Assembly: GCA_021161625.1 (NCBI GenBank)
Contig: JAGHAG010000172.1
Span: 1 to 9,692, forward strand
Reading direction: 5' to 3'
Source of the DNA: Elusimicrobiota bacterium
GTDB taxonomy: Bacteria > CG03
DNA: 9,692 bases
Made by a program: the position numbers and the translations under genes. The stretch's first letter is position 1. Each line of letters starts with the position of its first letter. Below, in pieces: positions 1 through 6,561 of the stretch. The notes under the pieces were generated by a model. That model did not search any database and was not told the origin of the DNA. It saw only the letters and a program-made list of their open reading frames with translations.

Positions 1-1
1 A

Positions 2-58
2 GTTAATCAGAAAATCACACTTTCTCCTCCTGCAAAGAAGATAGACCTGATTTTTTGA
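2..58 (+). CDS. possible C-terminal end of an upstream gene (partial)
   Basis: An open frame enters from the left edge and stops at TGA 56-58, giving 18 residues ending in PPAKKIDLIF. Its codons look like those of the genes downstream, but the stretch is too short to recognise a family. If real, its stop codon overlaps the -35 box of the rpsO promoter, so the upstream gene would run directly into this cluster. The frame starting at base 3 is also open for about 40 bases, so this may be chance. In many bacteria truB or ribF precedes rpsO, but nothing here proves that. Confidence 0.25.
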   Translation, partial: VNQKITLSPPAKKIDLIF

Positions 59-83
59 GATTTTACGAAAAATTTGTTATGAT
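55..83 (+). promoter_or_regulatory. sigma70-type promoter with extended -10, for rpsO
   Basis: TTGAGA (55-60) is followed after exactly 17 bp by TATGAT (78-83), with TG at 75-76 one base before the -10 box, which is the extended -10 pattern. Transcription should start near base 90, leaving a leader of about 20 nt before the rpsO ATG at 110. It is the only clear promoter I see and is well placed to drive the whole cluster. The -35 box overlaps the stop of a possible upstream reading frame. Confidence 0.7.
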
Positions 84-96
84 ATTAAAAAAATTC

Positions 97-104
97 AAGG
101 AGGA
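97..104 (+). promoter_or_regulatory. strong ribosome binding site of rpsO
   Basis: AAGGAGGA ends six bases before the ATG at 110, a near-perfect Shine-Dalgarno match. It fixes the rpsO start and is one of only two strong ribosome binding sites in the window (the other precedes pgpA). Most other genes here begin inside or next to the preceding stop codon with weak or no Shine-Dalgarno. Confidence 0.8.
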
Positions 105-109
105 TTGAT

Positions 110-379
110 ATGGCTATTAAAAAAGAGATAAAAAAACAGCTCATAAGCCGTTATCAAAAACATCCAAAAGATGCAGGCTCTGCAGGTGTGCAGATTGCAA
201 TTTTTACAAAGAGAATAAATGAGATAACCAGGCATCTCGCCTCACATCCCAAGGACAAAAGTTCCCGTCTGGGTCTTATAAAACTGGTTGCAAAAAGAAA
301 AAAACTCCTGGCATATCTTAAAAGGGTTGAACCGCAAAGTTTTGAAAAAATCACGAATGAACTTCAGATAAGAGCATAA
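110..379 (+). CDS. rpsO: 30S ribosomal protein S15
   Basis: S15 is a primary binder of 16S rRNA in the central domain of the small subunit. The 89 residues equal the usual family length. Family hallmarks are visible: the GSAGVQIA segment at 23-30 (usually GSpEvQIA), the H-x3-H-x-KD element with H42, H46, K48 and D49, then SSRLGL (51-56), and the basic KRKKLLAYLKR stretch at 62-72. The start has an excellent ribosome binding site and a clear upstream promoter. pnp follows after one base, the classic rpsO-pnp arrangement. The mRNA leader is only about 20 nt, so the leader pseudoknot through which E. coli S15 represses its own synthesis has no obvious room here (inference). Confidence 0.98.
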   Translation: MAIKKEIKKQLISRYQKHPKDAGSAGVQIAIFTKRINEITRHLASHPKDKSSRLGLIKLVAKRKKLLAYLKRVEPQSFEKITNELQIRA

Positions 380-380
380 A

Positions 381-2501
381 ATGACAAAAGTAAGCACAAA
401 GATACAGGGAAAAACACTTACGCTTGAGGTAGGATATCTGGCAAAGCAGGCAAATGGCTCCTGTGTTGTTAGATTTGAAGATACAGTGGTTCTTGCAGCA
501 GTGACAATGGGTGAAAAAGTTGAAGGAGCAAACTTTCTTCCTCTTACTGTGGATTACAGAGAGATGACCTATGCTGCCGGAAAAATTCCAGGGGGTTTTT
601 TTAAAAGAGAAGGAAGACCCAGTGAAGGAGAAATTTTAACAGCCCGCCTTGTTGATAGAGCCATAAGACCTCTTTTCCCAAAGGATTTTATTCAGGAGGT
701 TCAGGTTTCAATCCTGGTTCTTTCCTCTGACCAGGAAAATGATGCAGACATTCCTGCACTTATCGCAACCTCAGCTGCTCTTCTCATATCAGACATACCT
801 TTTGAAAAGCCGATTTGTGCCTGCAAAATTGGCTGGAAAGATGGGAATTTTATTCTGAATCCAACAATTACCGAACTTGAAGAATGCGACCTTGAACTTG
901 TTGTTGCAGGTTCAAAAGAAGGCATAACAATGCTTGAAGGCGGAGCAAAAGAAGTTAATGAAGAAATTCTTGTAAAGGCAATTGATGTTGCAAAACCTGC
1001 AATTGAAACAATAGAAAATCTTCTATACGAACTTAAGTCCCAATGTGGGAAGGAAAAAGTAAAAGGCATCAGAAGTCCTGAAATTCCTGAAGATTTCAAA
1101 AAACGCATTTTAAACGAAATAAGGCTGAAAGTTGCCAAGGCTCTTGAGGAAAAGAGCCATACTTTAAGAAGAAAATTACTGAAAGACATAAAAGAGCAAA
1201 CAATTGAAAAATTAAAAATCTCAGATGATGAGAAAGTTATTTTCAACACAATTTTTGATGAGTGCATAAAAGAAAATTTTATTTTAAGAATGAAAAACAC
1301 GCAGAAGAGGATAGATGGCAGGGATTTTGATGAACTGAGGGCAATTGAGTGTAAAGTTGGAGTTCTTCCAAGGACCCATGGTTCAGGAGTTTTTACAAGA
1401 GGGGAAACCCAATCCCTTGCAACCACAACCCTCGGCAGTTCCACGGATATGCAGATTATGGATGAACTTGAAAGAGAATACAAAAAAAGATTTATGCTTC
1501 ATTACAATTTTCCATCTTTTGCAACAGGGGAGGTCAGATATTCCAGAGGTCCGGGCAGGAGAGAAATAGGGCACGGTGCCCTTGCAGAAAAGGCAATATC
1601 CCCTCTTCTTCCGGATGAAAGTCAGTTTCCCTATGCAATAAGAGTTGTTTCAGATATTCTTGAATCAAACGGTTCTTCTTCCATGGCAAGCGTTTGTGGG
1701 GGATGTCTTTCCTTAATGGATGCAGGTGTCCCTCTCAAAGGAATTGTCGCAGGAGTTGCAATGGGAATGGTTATACTTGACGATAAAAAAGTTCTTCTTG
1801 TTGACATAGCAGGGGAGGAGGACCATTTTGGCTGTATGGACCTAAAAGTTGCAGGAACAGAAAAAGGAATTACAGCAATTCAAATGGATTTGAAGATAGA
1901 AACACTTGATATAGATACTTTTAGAACCGCTTTAAAAAAAGCAAAAGAAGCAAGATTAAAAATTATTGGCAAAATTAAGGAAGTTATTCCTGAAGCGCGA
2001 AAAACAGTATCAAAATTTGCCCCTCAGATTGAAATAATGAAAATAAAAAAAGAAAAAATTGGCCTTTTGATTGGGCCCGGAGGTAAAACCATAAAAGGAA
2101 TTATTGCTGAGACGGGCTGTGAGATTAATGTTGACGATAAGGGCATTGTCACAATTGTTTCAGATGATATTTCAAAGATAAACTCAGCAAAACAGATGAT
2201 AGAATATGTTGTTGGAGATGTTGAGGTGGGAAACATCTATCTGGGCAAGGTTGTCAAAATTGCAACCTTTGGTGCTTTTGTTCAGATTTTTCCTGGAAGT
2301 GAGGGACTTGTCCATATATCAGAACTTGCTCCAAGAAGAATAAACATGGTCTCTGACATTGTCCAGGAGGGAGACGATATTCTTGTGAAGGTGATTGCCT
2401 TTGACGAAAAGGGTCGAATTCGTCTGTCAAGAAAAGAAGCACTAAGAGAACTCAATGTAAAAGATGAACAAGATTACAAAAAGAGACAAAAAAAAGTTTA
2501 A
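381..2501 (+). CDS. pnp: polyribonucleotide nucleotidyltransferase (PNPase)
   Basis: PNPase degrades RNA 3'-to-5' by phosphorolysis, releasing nucleoside diphosphates, and takes part in mRNA turnover as a trimer. At 706 aa it has full family length. Domain order: first RNase PH-like core (about 1-215, with FFKREGRPSE at 73-82 and DRAIRPLF at 92-99), a lysine-rich helical linker (about 230-305), second catalytic core (about 308-540, with FTRGETQ at 338-344, RGPGRREIGHG at 389-399, NGSSSMA at 430-436), KH domain (about 549-608, GPGG at 565-568) and S1 domain (about 614-685). In the metal/catalytic loop, D481, D487 and K489 match the E. coli D486/D492/K494 set, but the residue equal to D490 is Cys (C485). 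Its start lies one base after the rpsO stop with only a weak AGATAAGAG upstream, suggesting coupled translation. The 3' end overlaps the next gene by 38 bases. Confidence 0.98.
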   Translation: MTKVSTKIQGKTLTLEVGYLAKQANGSCVVRFEDTVVLAAVTMGEKVEGANFLPLTVDYREMTYAAGKIPGGFFKREGRPSEGEILTARLVDRAIRPLFPKDFIQEVQVSILVLSSDQENDADIPALIATSAALLISDIPFEKPICACKIGWKDGNFILNPTITELEECDLELVVAGSKEGITMLEGGAKEVNEEILVKAIDVAKPAIETIENLLYELKSQCGKEKVKGIRSPEIPEDFKKRILNEIRLKVAKALEEKSHTLRRKLLKDIKEQTIEKLKISDDEKVIFNTIFDECIKENFILRMKNTQKRIDGRDFDELRAIECKVGVLPRTHGSGVFTRGETQSLATTTLGSSTDMQIMDELEREYKKRFMLHYNFPSFATGEVRYSRGPGRREIGHGALAEKAISPLLPDESQFPYAIRVVSDILESNGSSSMASVCGGCLSLMDAGVPLKGIVAGVAMGMVILDDKKVLLVDIAGEEDHFGCMDLKVAGTEKGITAIQMDLKIETLDIDTFRTALKKAKEARLKIIGKIKEVIPEARKTVSKFAPQIEIMKIKKEKIGLLIGPGGKTIKGIIAETGCEINVDDKGIVTIVSDDISKINSAKQMIEYVVGDVEVGNIYLGKVVKIATFGAFVQIFPGSEGLVHISELAPRRINMVSDIVQEGDDILVKVIAFDEKGRIRLSRKEALRELNVKDEQDYKKRQKKV

Positions 2502-2913
2502 GTCAAAAATTTTACAGGAATTTCAAAAATTCTATTCAAAAATGGTGGAAAAGGGAATTTATGAACTGAAAATTAAAAGGGGTAAAAGAAGTATATACAT
2601 ACGAAGGGGACTTGAAAAAATCTCAGCAGCACAGGTCTTGCAGGAAAAAGACCTTCAGGAAAAATCTCCCCAAAAAGTTGAAACAATAAATGCGCCGATT
2701 ACAGGAATTTTTTACCGAAGTCCCTCTCCTAACTCAGCACCGTTTATAAATGTTCCCTGCCAAGTAAAAAAAGGTGATGTCTTATGTATAATTGAGGCAA
2801 TGAAGGTGATGAACAAAATTGAAAGTCCTTTTGACTGCAAGATAAAAAAATGTGTAATTGAAAATGGCTCTCTTGTTAAACAGGATGAGCCAATTTTTGA
2901 GGTTGAAAGATGA
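2464..2913 (+). CDS. accB: biotin carboxyl carrier protein of acetyl-CoA carboxylase
   Basis: This protein carries biotin between the biotin carboxylase and carboxyltransferase parts of acetyl-CoA carboxylase, which makes malonyl-CoA for fatty acid synthesis. The biotinyl motif EAMKVMN is at 111-117, with K114 the expected biotinylation site. The thumb segment GIFYRSPSPN (81-90) is typical of AccB rather than of decarboxylase-type biotin domains. Residues 16-48 form the usual N-terminal helix and basic strand, ending in IYIRR. The length of 149 aa is normal. The ATG at 2464 lies inside the end of pnp and lacks a good Shine-Dalgarno sequence. The next in-frame ATG (2542) would remove much of the conserved N-terminal helix, so 2464 is preferred. 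No biotin carboxylase gene (accC), its usual partner, is in the window. Confidence 0.93.
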   Translation: MNKITKRDKKKFKSKILQEFQKFYSKMVEKGIYELKIKRGKRSIYIRRGLEKISAAQVLQEKDLQEKSPQKVETINAPITGIFYRSPSPNSAPFINVPCQVKKGDVLCIIEAMKVMNKIESPFDCKIKKCVIENGSLVKQDEPIFEVER

Positions 2914-3203
2914 AAATCACAGACATAAAAATCCGCCTTTCATCTGGTTCATCAAAAATAAAGGCATTTGCAGTTGTAAAATTTGACGACATTATTGAAA
3001 TTCATTCGTTTAAAATTGTTGAAGGCAAGGATGGTCTTTTTGTGGGAATGCCCTCACAGCAGGGCACAGGAGGAAAATTTTTTAACATTGTTTTCATTAC
3101 GGATGAAAGTTTTAAGAAACATCTCTGTGACAGGATTCTTGAGGAATACGAGAAGTTTGTTAAGGATTCAGAAGTGGCTGTTTTTGACGAACCAGAGAAA
3201 TGA
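2910..3203 (+). CDS. spoVG: SpoVG family regulator
   Basis: SpoVG proteins are small nucleic-acid-binding regulators first known from sporulation and septation in Bacillus and also found in many non-sporulating bacteria. The 97-residue protein begins MKITDIKIRL, has KIKAFAVVKFDD at 16-27, and has the diagnostic GKDGLFVGMPSQ at 39-50, followed by GGKFFNIVFI and a C-terminal helix with ILEEYEKF at 76-83. The usual HPI after the G-x-F segment reads VFI here, a departure from the consensus. It starts in an ATGA overlap with accB, with GAGG (2899-2902) seven bases upstream, and its own stop overlaps uppP in the same way. Position before uppP and ftsK hints at a link to envelope growth or division, but the target is not visible from sequence. 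Confidence 0.92.
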   Translation: MKITDIKIRLSSGSSKIKAFAVVKFDDIIEIHSFKIVEGKDGLFVGMPSQQGTGGKFFNIVFITDESFKKHLCDRILEEYEKFVKDSEVAVFDEPEK

Positions 3204-3721
3204 AATTGATTTTTGAAAAATTTATTCTGGGATGTGTTCAGGGGTTAACAGAATTTTTACCTGTTTCAAGTTCAGGACATCTTGTCTTTTTCAAGCATTT
3301 TTTTCATGAAAGCCAGTTGAATGTTTCACAGGCACTGCATCTTCACATTGCAACCCTTCTTGCTGTGCTTTTTTACTTTAGAAGAGAGATTTTGAAACTC
3401 ATTGTTAATTTTTTCAAAAAATCAGGAACAGAGGAAAGGAACAAGGTTTTTTTTCTTTTTGTTGCAAGTATTCCTGCAGGAATTGTGGGAATTTTTTTTC
3501 TTGCCAGGATTGATGAATTTTTCAGTGCGCCTTCGGTTTATCTTTCGCTTTTCTTTTTCTTAAATTTTTTGATTTTGTTTTTGGGAGATAACCAGAAAGA
3601 AAAAAAGTCAAAAATTGATTTAAAAACCACCTTTTTTATGGGAATGGGACAGGCAATTGCGGTTCTTCCAGGTATTTCCAGAAGCGGTTCAACAATATGT
3701 GCAGGTCTTATTTGGGCTTAA
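3200..3721 (+). CDS. uppP: undecaprenyl-diphosphatase UppP, first part (frameshifted gene)
   Basis: UppP (BacA) is a membrane enzyme that removes a phosphate from undecaprenyl pyrophosphate so the lipid carrier can be reused for peptidoglycan and surface polysaccharides. This frame encodes 173 aa of it: the first active-site motif QGLTEFLPVSSSGHL at 14-28, hydrophobic membrane segments (about 45-60, 83-101, 112-129), and the second motif PGISRSGST at 157-165 with R161. Then the frame breaks: after W172 (TGG 3713-3715) it reads GCT TAA and stops. The rest of the protein continues one frame back from GGC at 3715. Joining W172 to that Gly gives a 253-aa protein, normal for the family, so a single G seems to be missing from the run at 3714-3716. 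Either a sequencing/assembly error, a real mutation, or less likely recoding. It starts in an ATGA overlap with spoVG. Confidence 0.85.
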   Translation: MKLIFEKFILGCVQGLTEFLPVSSSGHLVFFKHFFHESQLNVSQALHLHIATLLAVLFYFRREILKLIVNFFKKSGTEERNKVFFLFVASIPAGIVGIFFLARIDEFFSAPSVYLSLFFFLNFLILFLGDNQKEKKSKIDLKTTFFMGMGQAIAVLPGISRSGSTICAGLIWA

Positions 3722-3960
3722 AAAAGGAAGAAGCAATTGTGTTTTCATTCCTTATGAGTATCCCGGCAATTTTAGGCGGTGCCATTTTTACACCCAGTCC
3801 TTCAGGCATAACTTTTGCGGACATGGTCTCGTTTGTTTCAGCATTTCTGACAGGAGTTTTTTCAATTCATGTGCTTGTTGGGGCTGTTAAAAGAGCGAAA
3901 TTAAAATTTTTCGGTATTTATACACTTGTTCTGGCAGTTTTAAATTTGATTTTGTTATGA
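3697..3960 (+). CDS. uppP: undecaprenyl-diphosphatase UppP, last part (-1 frame)
   Basis: This frame carries the C-terminal third of UppP. The first six residues from the ATG at 3697 (MCRSYL) are the wrong-frame reading of the upstream motif; genuine UppP sequence begins at Gly7 (3715) with GLKKEEAIVFSFLMSIPAILGG, interrupted from its N-terminal part by one missing base. The true protein segment is therefore about 81 residues (3715-3957) and includes two or three hydrophobic membrane stretches. Its stop forms an ATGA overlap with ftsK, whose own start lacks a Shine-Dalgarno, so ribosomes were presumably meant to arrive here in this frame. It is very unlikely to be an independent gene: no ribosome binding site precedes 3697 and the fragment lacks the catalytic motifs. 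Confidence 0.75.
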   Translation: MCRSYLGLKKEEAIVFSFLMSIPAILGGAIFTPSPSGITFADMVSFVSAFLTGVFSIHVLVGAVKRAKLKFFGIYTLVLAVLNLILL

Positions 3961-5993
3961 GCGAAAAAAAGAAAGAATTAATAAGCCTTTTTTTAATTGC
4001 TTCTGGAATTCTTCTGGGTATCTGGATTTTTGTGCCGTCATCAAGAGGGGTTGTTGGGGAAGCGGTTGTGGGTGCCGGGGAATTCCTTTTTGGCTTTGTA
4101 ACCATTTTCTTTTCAGTCCTTCTTATCGTTATTGGCTTTATTCTGTTAAGGGGTGAGACAGTTGAACGCCCCTCATCCCGATTTGCGGGAATTTTTATTC
4201 TTCTTATTTCTGTATGCACTTTTCTGGACCTTTTATACGGTGAGGATTTTGTCCCTGCTGGTCGTGTTGGTGATTTAATTGGTTTTGCATTACCTGAACT
4301 TTTTGGAAGAATAGGAGCTTTTATCATAAATTCTGTTTTGTTTCTCATAGGAGTTGTTTTTGCTTTTGAAATGAGAATAAAAAAAATTTTTTCTGCTATT
4401 TTTTCCCCTGCTCTAAATTTTTTTAAACTTTTCAAAAGCAAGGAAAAACCTCAACCCATAAGAATAAAACTGGAAAGAGAAGAAGAGAAAAAACCTGTAA
4501 AAACTGAAAAGACCAAAAAGGAAAAGGAGAAAAAAGCACCCCGTAAGAAAGAAAAGCCAGAAGAATTTCAGGAAGACAAAGAAACACCTGTGGCAGAATA
4601 CACACTTCCCCCAACCTCTCTTCTTACAAAATCCCCCCCATCACAAAAAGAGGAAGGAGATTGCGATGTTCTTGAAAAAGTTCTTGATTCCTTTGGGATA
4701 AAGGCAAAGGTGCGTGATGTTGTGGTGGGTCCTGGAGTCATAAGATACGAACTTGAAATTTCAGAGGGGCAAAAAATTTCAAGCATTCACTCAATTGCTT
4801 CAGATATTGCAATGAGATTAAAGGCAGAGTCCGTAAGAATTCTTGCTCCAATACCGGGTAAGGCAGCAGTAGGCATAGAGGTCCCAAGAGCAAAAAGACA
4901 GATTTTGCATTTAAGGGAACTTCTTGAAACCCGGACATTTGTTGAATGTCAGGGAAAATTGCCTGTTGTAATGGGGAAAAATGTCATAGGAGAGGAAATT
5001 GTGGGAGATTTGAGTTCCATGCCCCATCTTTTAATAGGAGGGGCTACAGGTTCAGGAAAAAGCGTTTTTATACACACAATGGTTTTAAGTTTTCTTTACA
5101 AATTTTCCCACGAGTATCTGCGACTGCTTCTGATTGACCCGAAAATGGTGGAATTAAATGTTTACAACGGCATACCGCATCTTCTTGCTCCTGTAAGAAC
5201 TGATGTCAGGGGGACTATTTCTTCTCTCAGATGGGTTGTCTGGGAAATGGAAAGAAGACTCAAACTTTTTTCACAGGAAAGGGTAAGGGATATTTCAGGT
5301 TATCATGAAAAAGGGGGTGATTTGCCCTACATTGTTGTCATAATTGATGAACTTGCAGACCTTATGGCAGTTGCGAGCAAGGAAATGGAACTTTTTATAA
5401 CCCGACTTTCACAGATGTCCCGTGCCTGTGGAATACATCTTGTTCTTGCAACCCAGCGCCCCTCTGTAAATGTAATAACAGGCGTGATAAAGGCAAATCT
5501 TCCTGCAAGAATTTCATTTAAGGTCATTTCAAAAATTGACTCGCGCACAATTCTGGATGCACAGGGAGGGGAGTCGCTTCTGGGAAAAGGGGACATGCTT
5601 TACCTTCAGCCAGGGGCAAGTTATCTTGAAAGAATACAGGCACCTTTTGTTTCCCGCAGGGAAGTGGAAAAAGTTGTTTCATTTATCAAAGAACAGGGGC
5701 ATCCGATAAATTATATGGATTTTGAGGAGGAAATCAAAAAAACAACACTCAGAAAACCCGAGGTTCACGACGAACTTTTCTGGGAAGCAGCAGAATTTTT
5801 GATAACACAGGGGAGAGCCTCAACCTCTCTTTTGCAGAGAAGATTTCGTATTGGCTATGGCAGGGCAGCCGCATTGATTGATTCCCTTTATGAGGTGGGA
5901 ATTGTCGGAGATGATATGGGTCCAACAAAGGGAAGGGAAATTCTTATAGATATGGAAGCCCTTGAAAAACTCAAAGAAGAATTTAATGCATAG
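3957..5993 (+). CDS. ftsK: DNA translocase FtsK/SpoIIIE
   Basis: FtsK is a membrane-anchored hexameric ATPase at the division septum that pumps chromosomal DNA and directs dimer resolution at the terminus. Four hydrophobic segments fill the N-terminus (about 8-27, 41-64, 77-93, 121-137), followed by a short Lys/Glu-rich linker (about 160-210). The motor has an alpha domain (about 235-335), Walker A GATGSGKS at 362-369, Walker B VVIIDELADL at 460-469, and LATQRPS at 497-503. A winged-helix gamma domain occupies about 605-670. At 678 aa it is a compact member, close to SpoIIIE-type length. In the gamma recognition helix, GYGRAAALID (633-642) replaces the more common YNRAARxIE. The ATG sits in an ATGA overlap with uppP and I see no Shine-Dalgarno before it, so it depends on translational coupling. 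Confidence 0.97.
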   Translation: MSEKKKELISLFLIASGILLGIWIFVPSSRGVVGEAVVGAGEFLFGFVTIFFSVLLIVIGFILLRGETVERPSSRFAGIFILLISVCTFLDLLYGEDFVPAGRVGDLIGFALPELFGRIGAFIINSVLFLIGVVFAFEMRIKKIFSAIFSPALNFFKLFKSKEKPQPIRIKLEREEEKKPVKTEKTKKEKEKKAPRKKEKPEEFQEDKETPVAEYTLPPTSLLTKSPPSQKEEGDCDVLEKVLDSFGIKAKVRDVVVGPGVIRYELEISEGQKISSIHSIASDIAMRLKAESVRILAPIPGKAAVGIEVPRAKRQILHLRELLETRTFVECQGKLPVVMGKNVIGEEIVGDLSSMPHLLIGGATGSGKSVFIHTMVLSFLYKFSHEYLRLLLIDPKMVELNVYNGIPHLLAPVRTDVRGTISSLRWVVWEMERRLKLFSQERVRDISGYHEKGGDLPYIVVIIDELADLMAVASKEMELFITRLSQMSRACGIHLVLATQRPSVNVITGVIKANLPARISFKVISKIDSRTILDAQGGESLLGKGDMLYLQPGASYLERIQAPFVSRREVEKVVSFIKEQGHPINYMDFEEEIKKTTLRKPEVHDELFWEAAEFLITQGRASTSLLQRRFRIGYGRAAALIDSLYEVGIVGDDMGPTKGREILIDMEALEKLKEEFNA

Positions 5994-6561
5994 GATTTTT
6001 TTGATTGCAGTTTTTCTAACGTCTGCATTCTGTCAGGTGAAGGGTCCTTTAAAAGAGATTGGTGAAAATTCTTTGAATCAGGTTAAAGAAAAAATTTTAA
6101 ACGCCCGCTCTATTTCAATAGAATTTAAAAGAAGCCGAAAACTCAAAGAAACAGGCAGAACTTTTACCGACACAGGAAAAATTTTCTACACAAAGAAACC
6201 GCTTCAATTCAAACTGGTTTTGCCTGATGAAATTCTTATTCTGAAGGAAAAAACTCTATACAGAATTGTGCCGGACTTTGAGGAAATTTATATTGAAAAC
6301 TGGGACGGGAATAACCCTATTCTGTCATACTTTTCTCTTTTAAAAAAAGCGAAAGAAGTTAAAAGAAATGTTTATGAAATCAAAGAGGACGATACAGTCA
6401 AAAAAATTTATTTAGATGAAAAAGGTTTTATAAGGAAAATTACAACAGAAAACCCTCTTATGATTTTTGAAATTGCAATTGAGAAATTTTCAATAAATGG
6501 TAGAATAAAAAAAAGTGAATTTAAAATACCAGAAATGAAAAAAGTTGATTTGAGAAGATGA
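5986..6561 (+). CDS. lolA: LolA-like outer-membrane lipoprotein carrier protein
   Basis: LolA is a periplasmic chaperone that ferries lipoproteins from the inner to the outer membrane. The assignment rests on a signal peptide (MHRIFLIAVFLTSAFC) plus the fold pattern of the family: a segment TDTGKIFYTKKPLQFKLVLP at 61-80, then a turn and LYRIVPDFEE at 91-100, resembling the G-x-F and P-x-x-F-x-W portions of LolA and the outer-membrane lipoprotein-sorting family. Length is 191 aa from the ATG at 5986. A longer TTG start at 5962 is possible, but would put eight charged or polar residues ahead of a well-formed signal peptide; AAAGAAGA at 5973-5980 favours 5986. The Cys after the signal core is not in a good lipobox (SAFC), so a soluble periplasmic protein is more likely than a lipoprotein. 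No LolB, C, D or E is nearby. The start overlaps the ftsK stop by 8 bases. Confidence 0.75.
   Translation: MHRIFLIAVFLTSAFCQVKGPLKEIGENSLNQVKEKILNARSISIEFKRSRKLKETGRTFTDTGKIFYTKKPLQFKLVLPDEILILKEKTLYRIVPDFEEIYIENWDGNNPILSYFSLLKKAKEVKRNVYEIKEDDTVKKIYLDEKGFIRKITTENPLMIFEIAIEKFSINGRIKKSEFKIPEMKKVDLRR

Noticed and set aside
26..40. Minus-strand AGGAGGAG-like ribosome binding site suggesting a divergent gene
   Set aside because: Both GTG codons that follow on the minus strand reach a stop within a few codons, so no divergent gene starts there.
701..1483. 260-codon open frame on the minus strand opposite pnp
   Set aside because: Its translation is serine-rich and family-less, it lies fully inside a conserved pnp, and it has no ribosome binding site context; it is the antisense shadow of an AT-rich gene.
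3720..3726. A-AAA-AAG slippery heptamer at the uppP break
   Set aside because: It is in phase with the second frame and lies beyond the decision point; the first frame already stops at 3719-3721, so slippage there cannot join the two parts.
3887..4441. 184-codon minus-strand open frame opposite the 5' part of ftsK
   Set aside because: Basic, low-complexity translation opposite the membrane segments of FtsK; no recognisable domain. Shadow frame.
5962..5985. TTG start giving a longer LolA-like protein
   Set aside because: It would add eight polar/basic residues ahead of a complete signal peptide; the ATG at 5986 has a better placed purine-rich site and matches the overlap style of the cluster.
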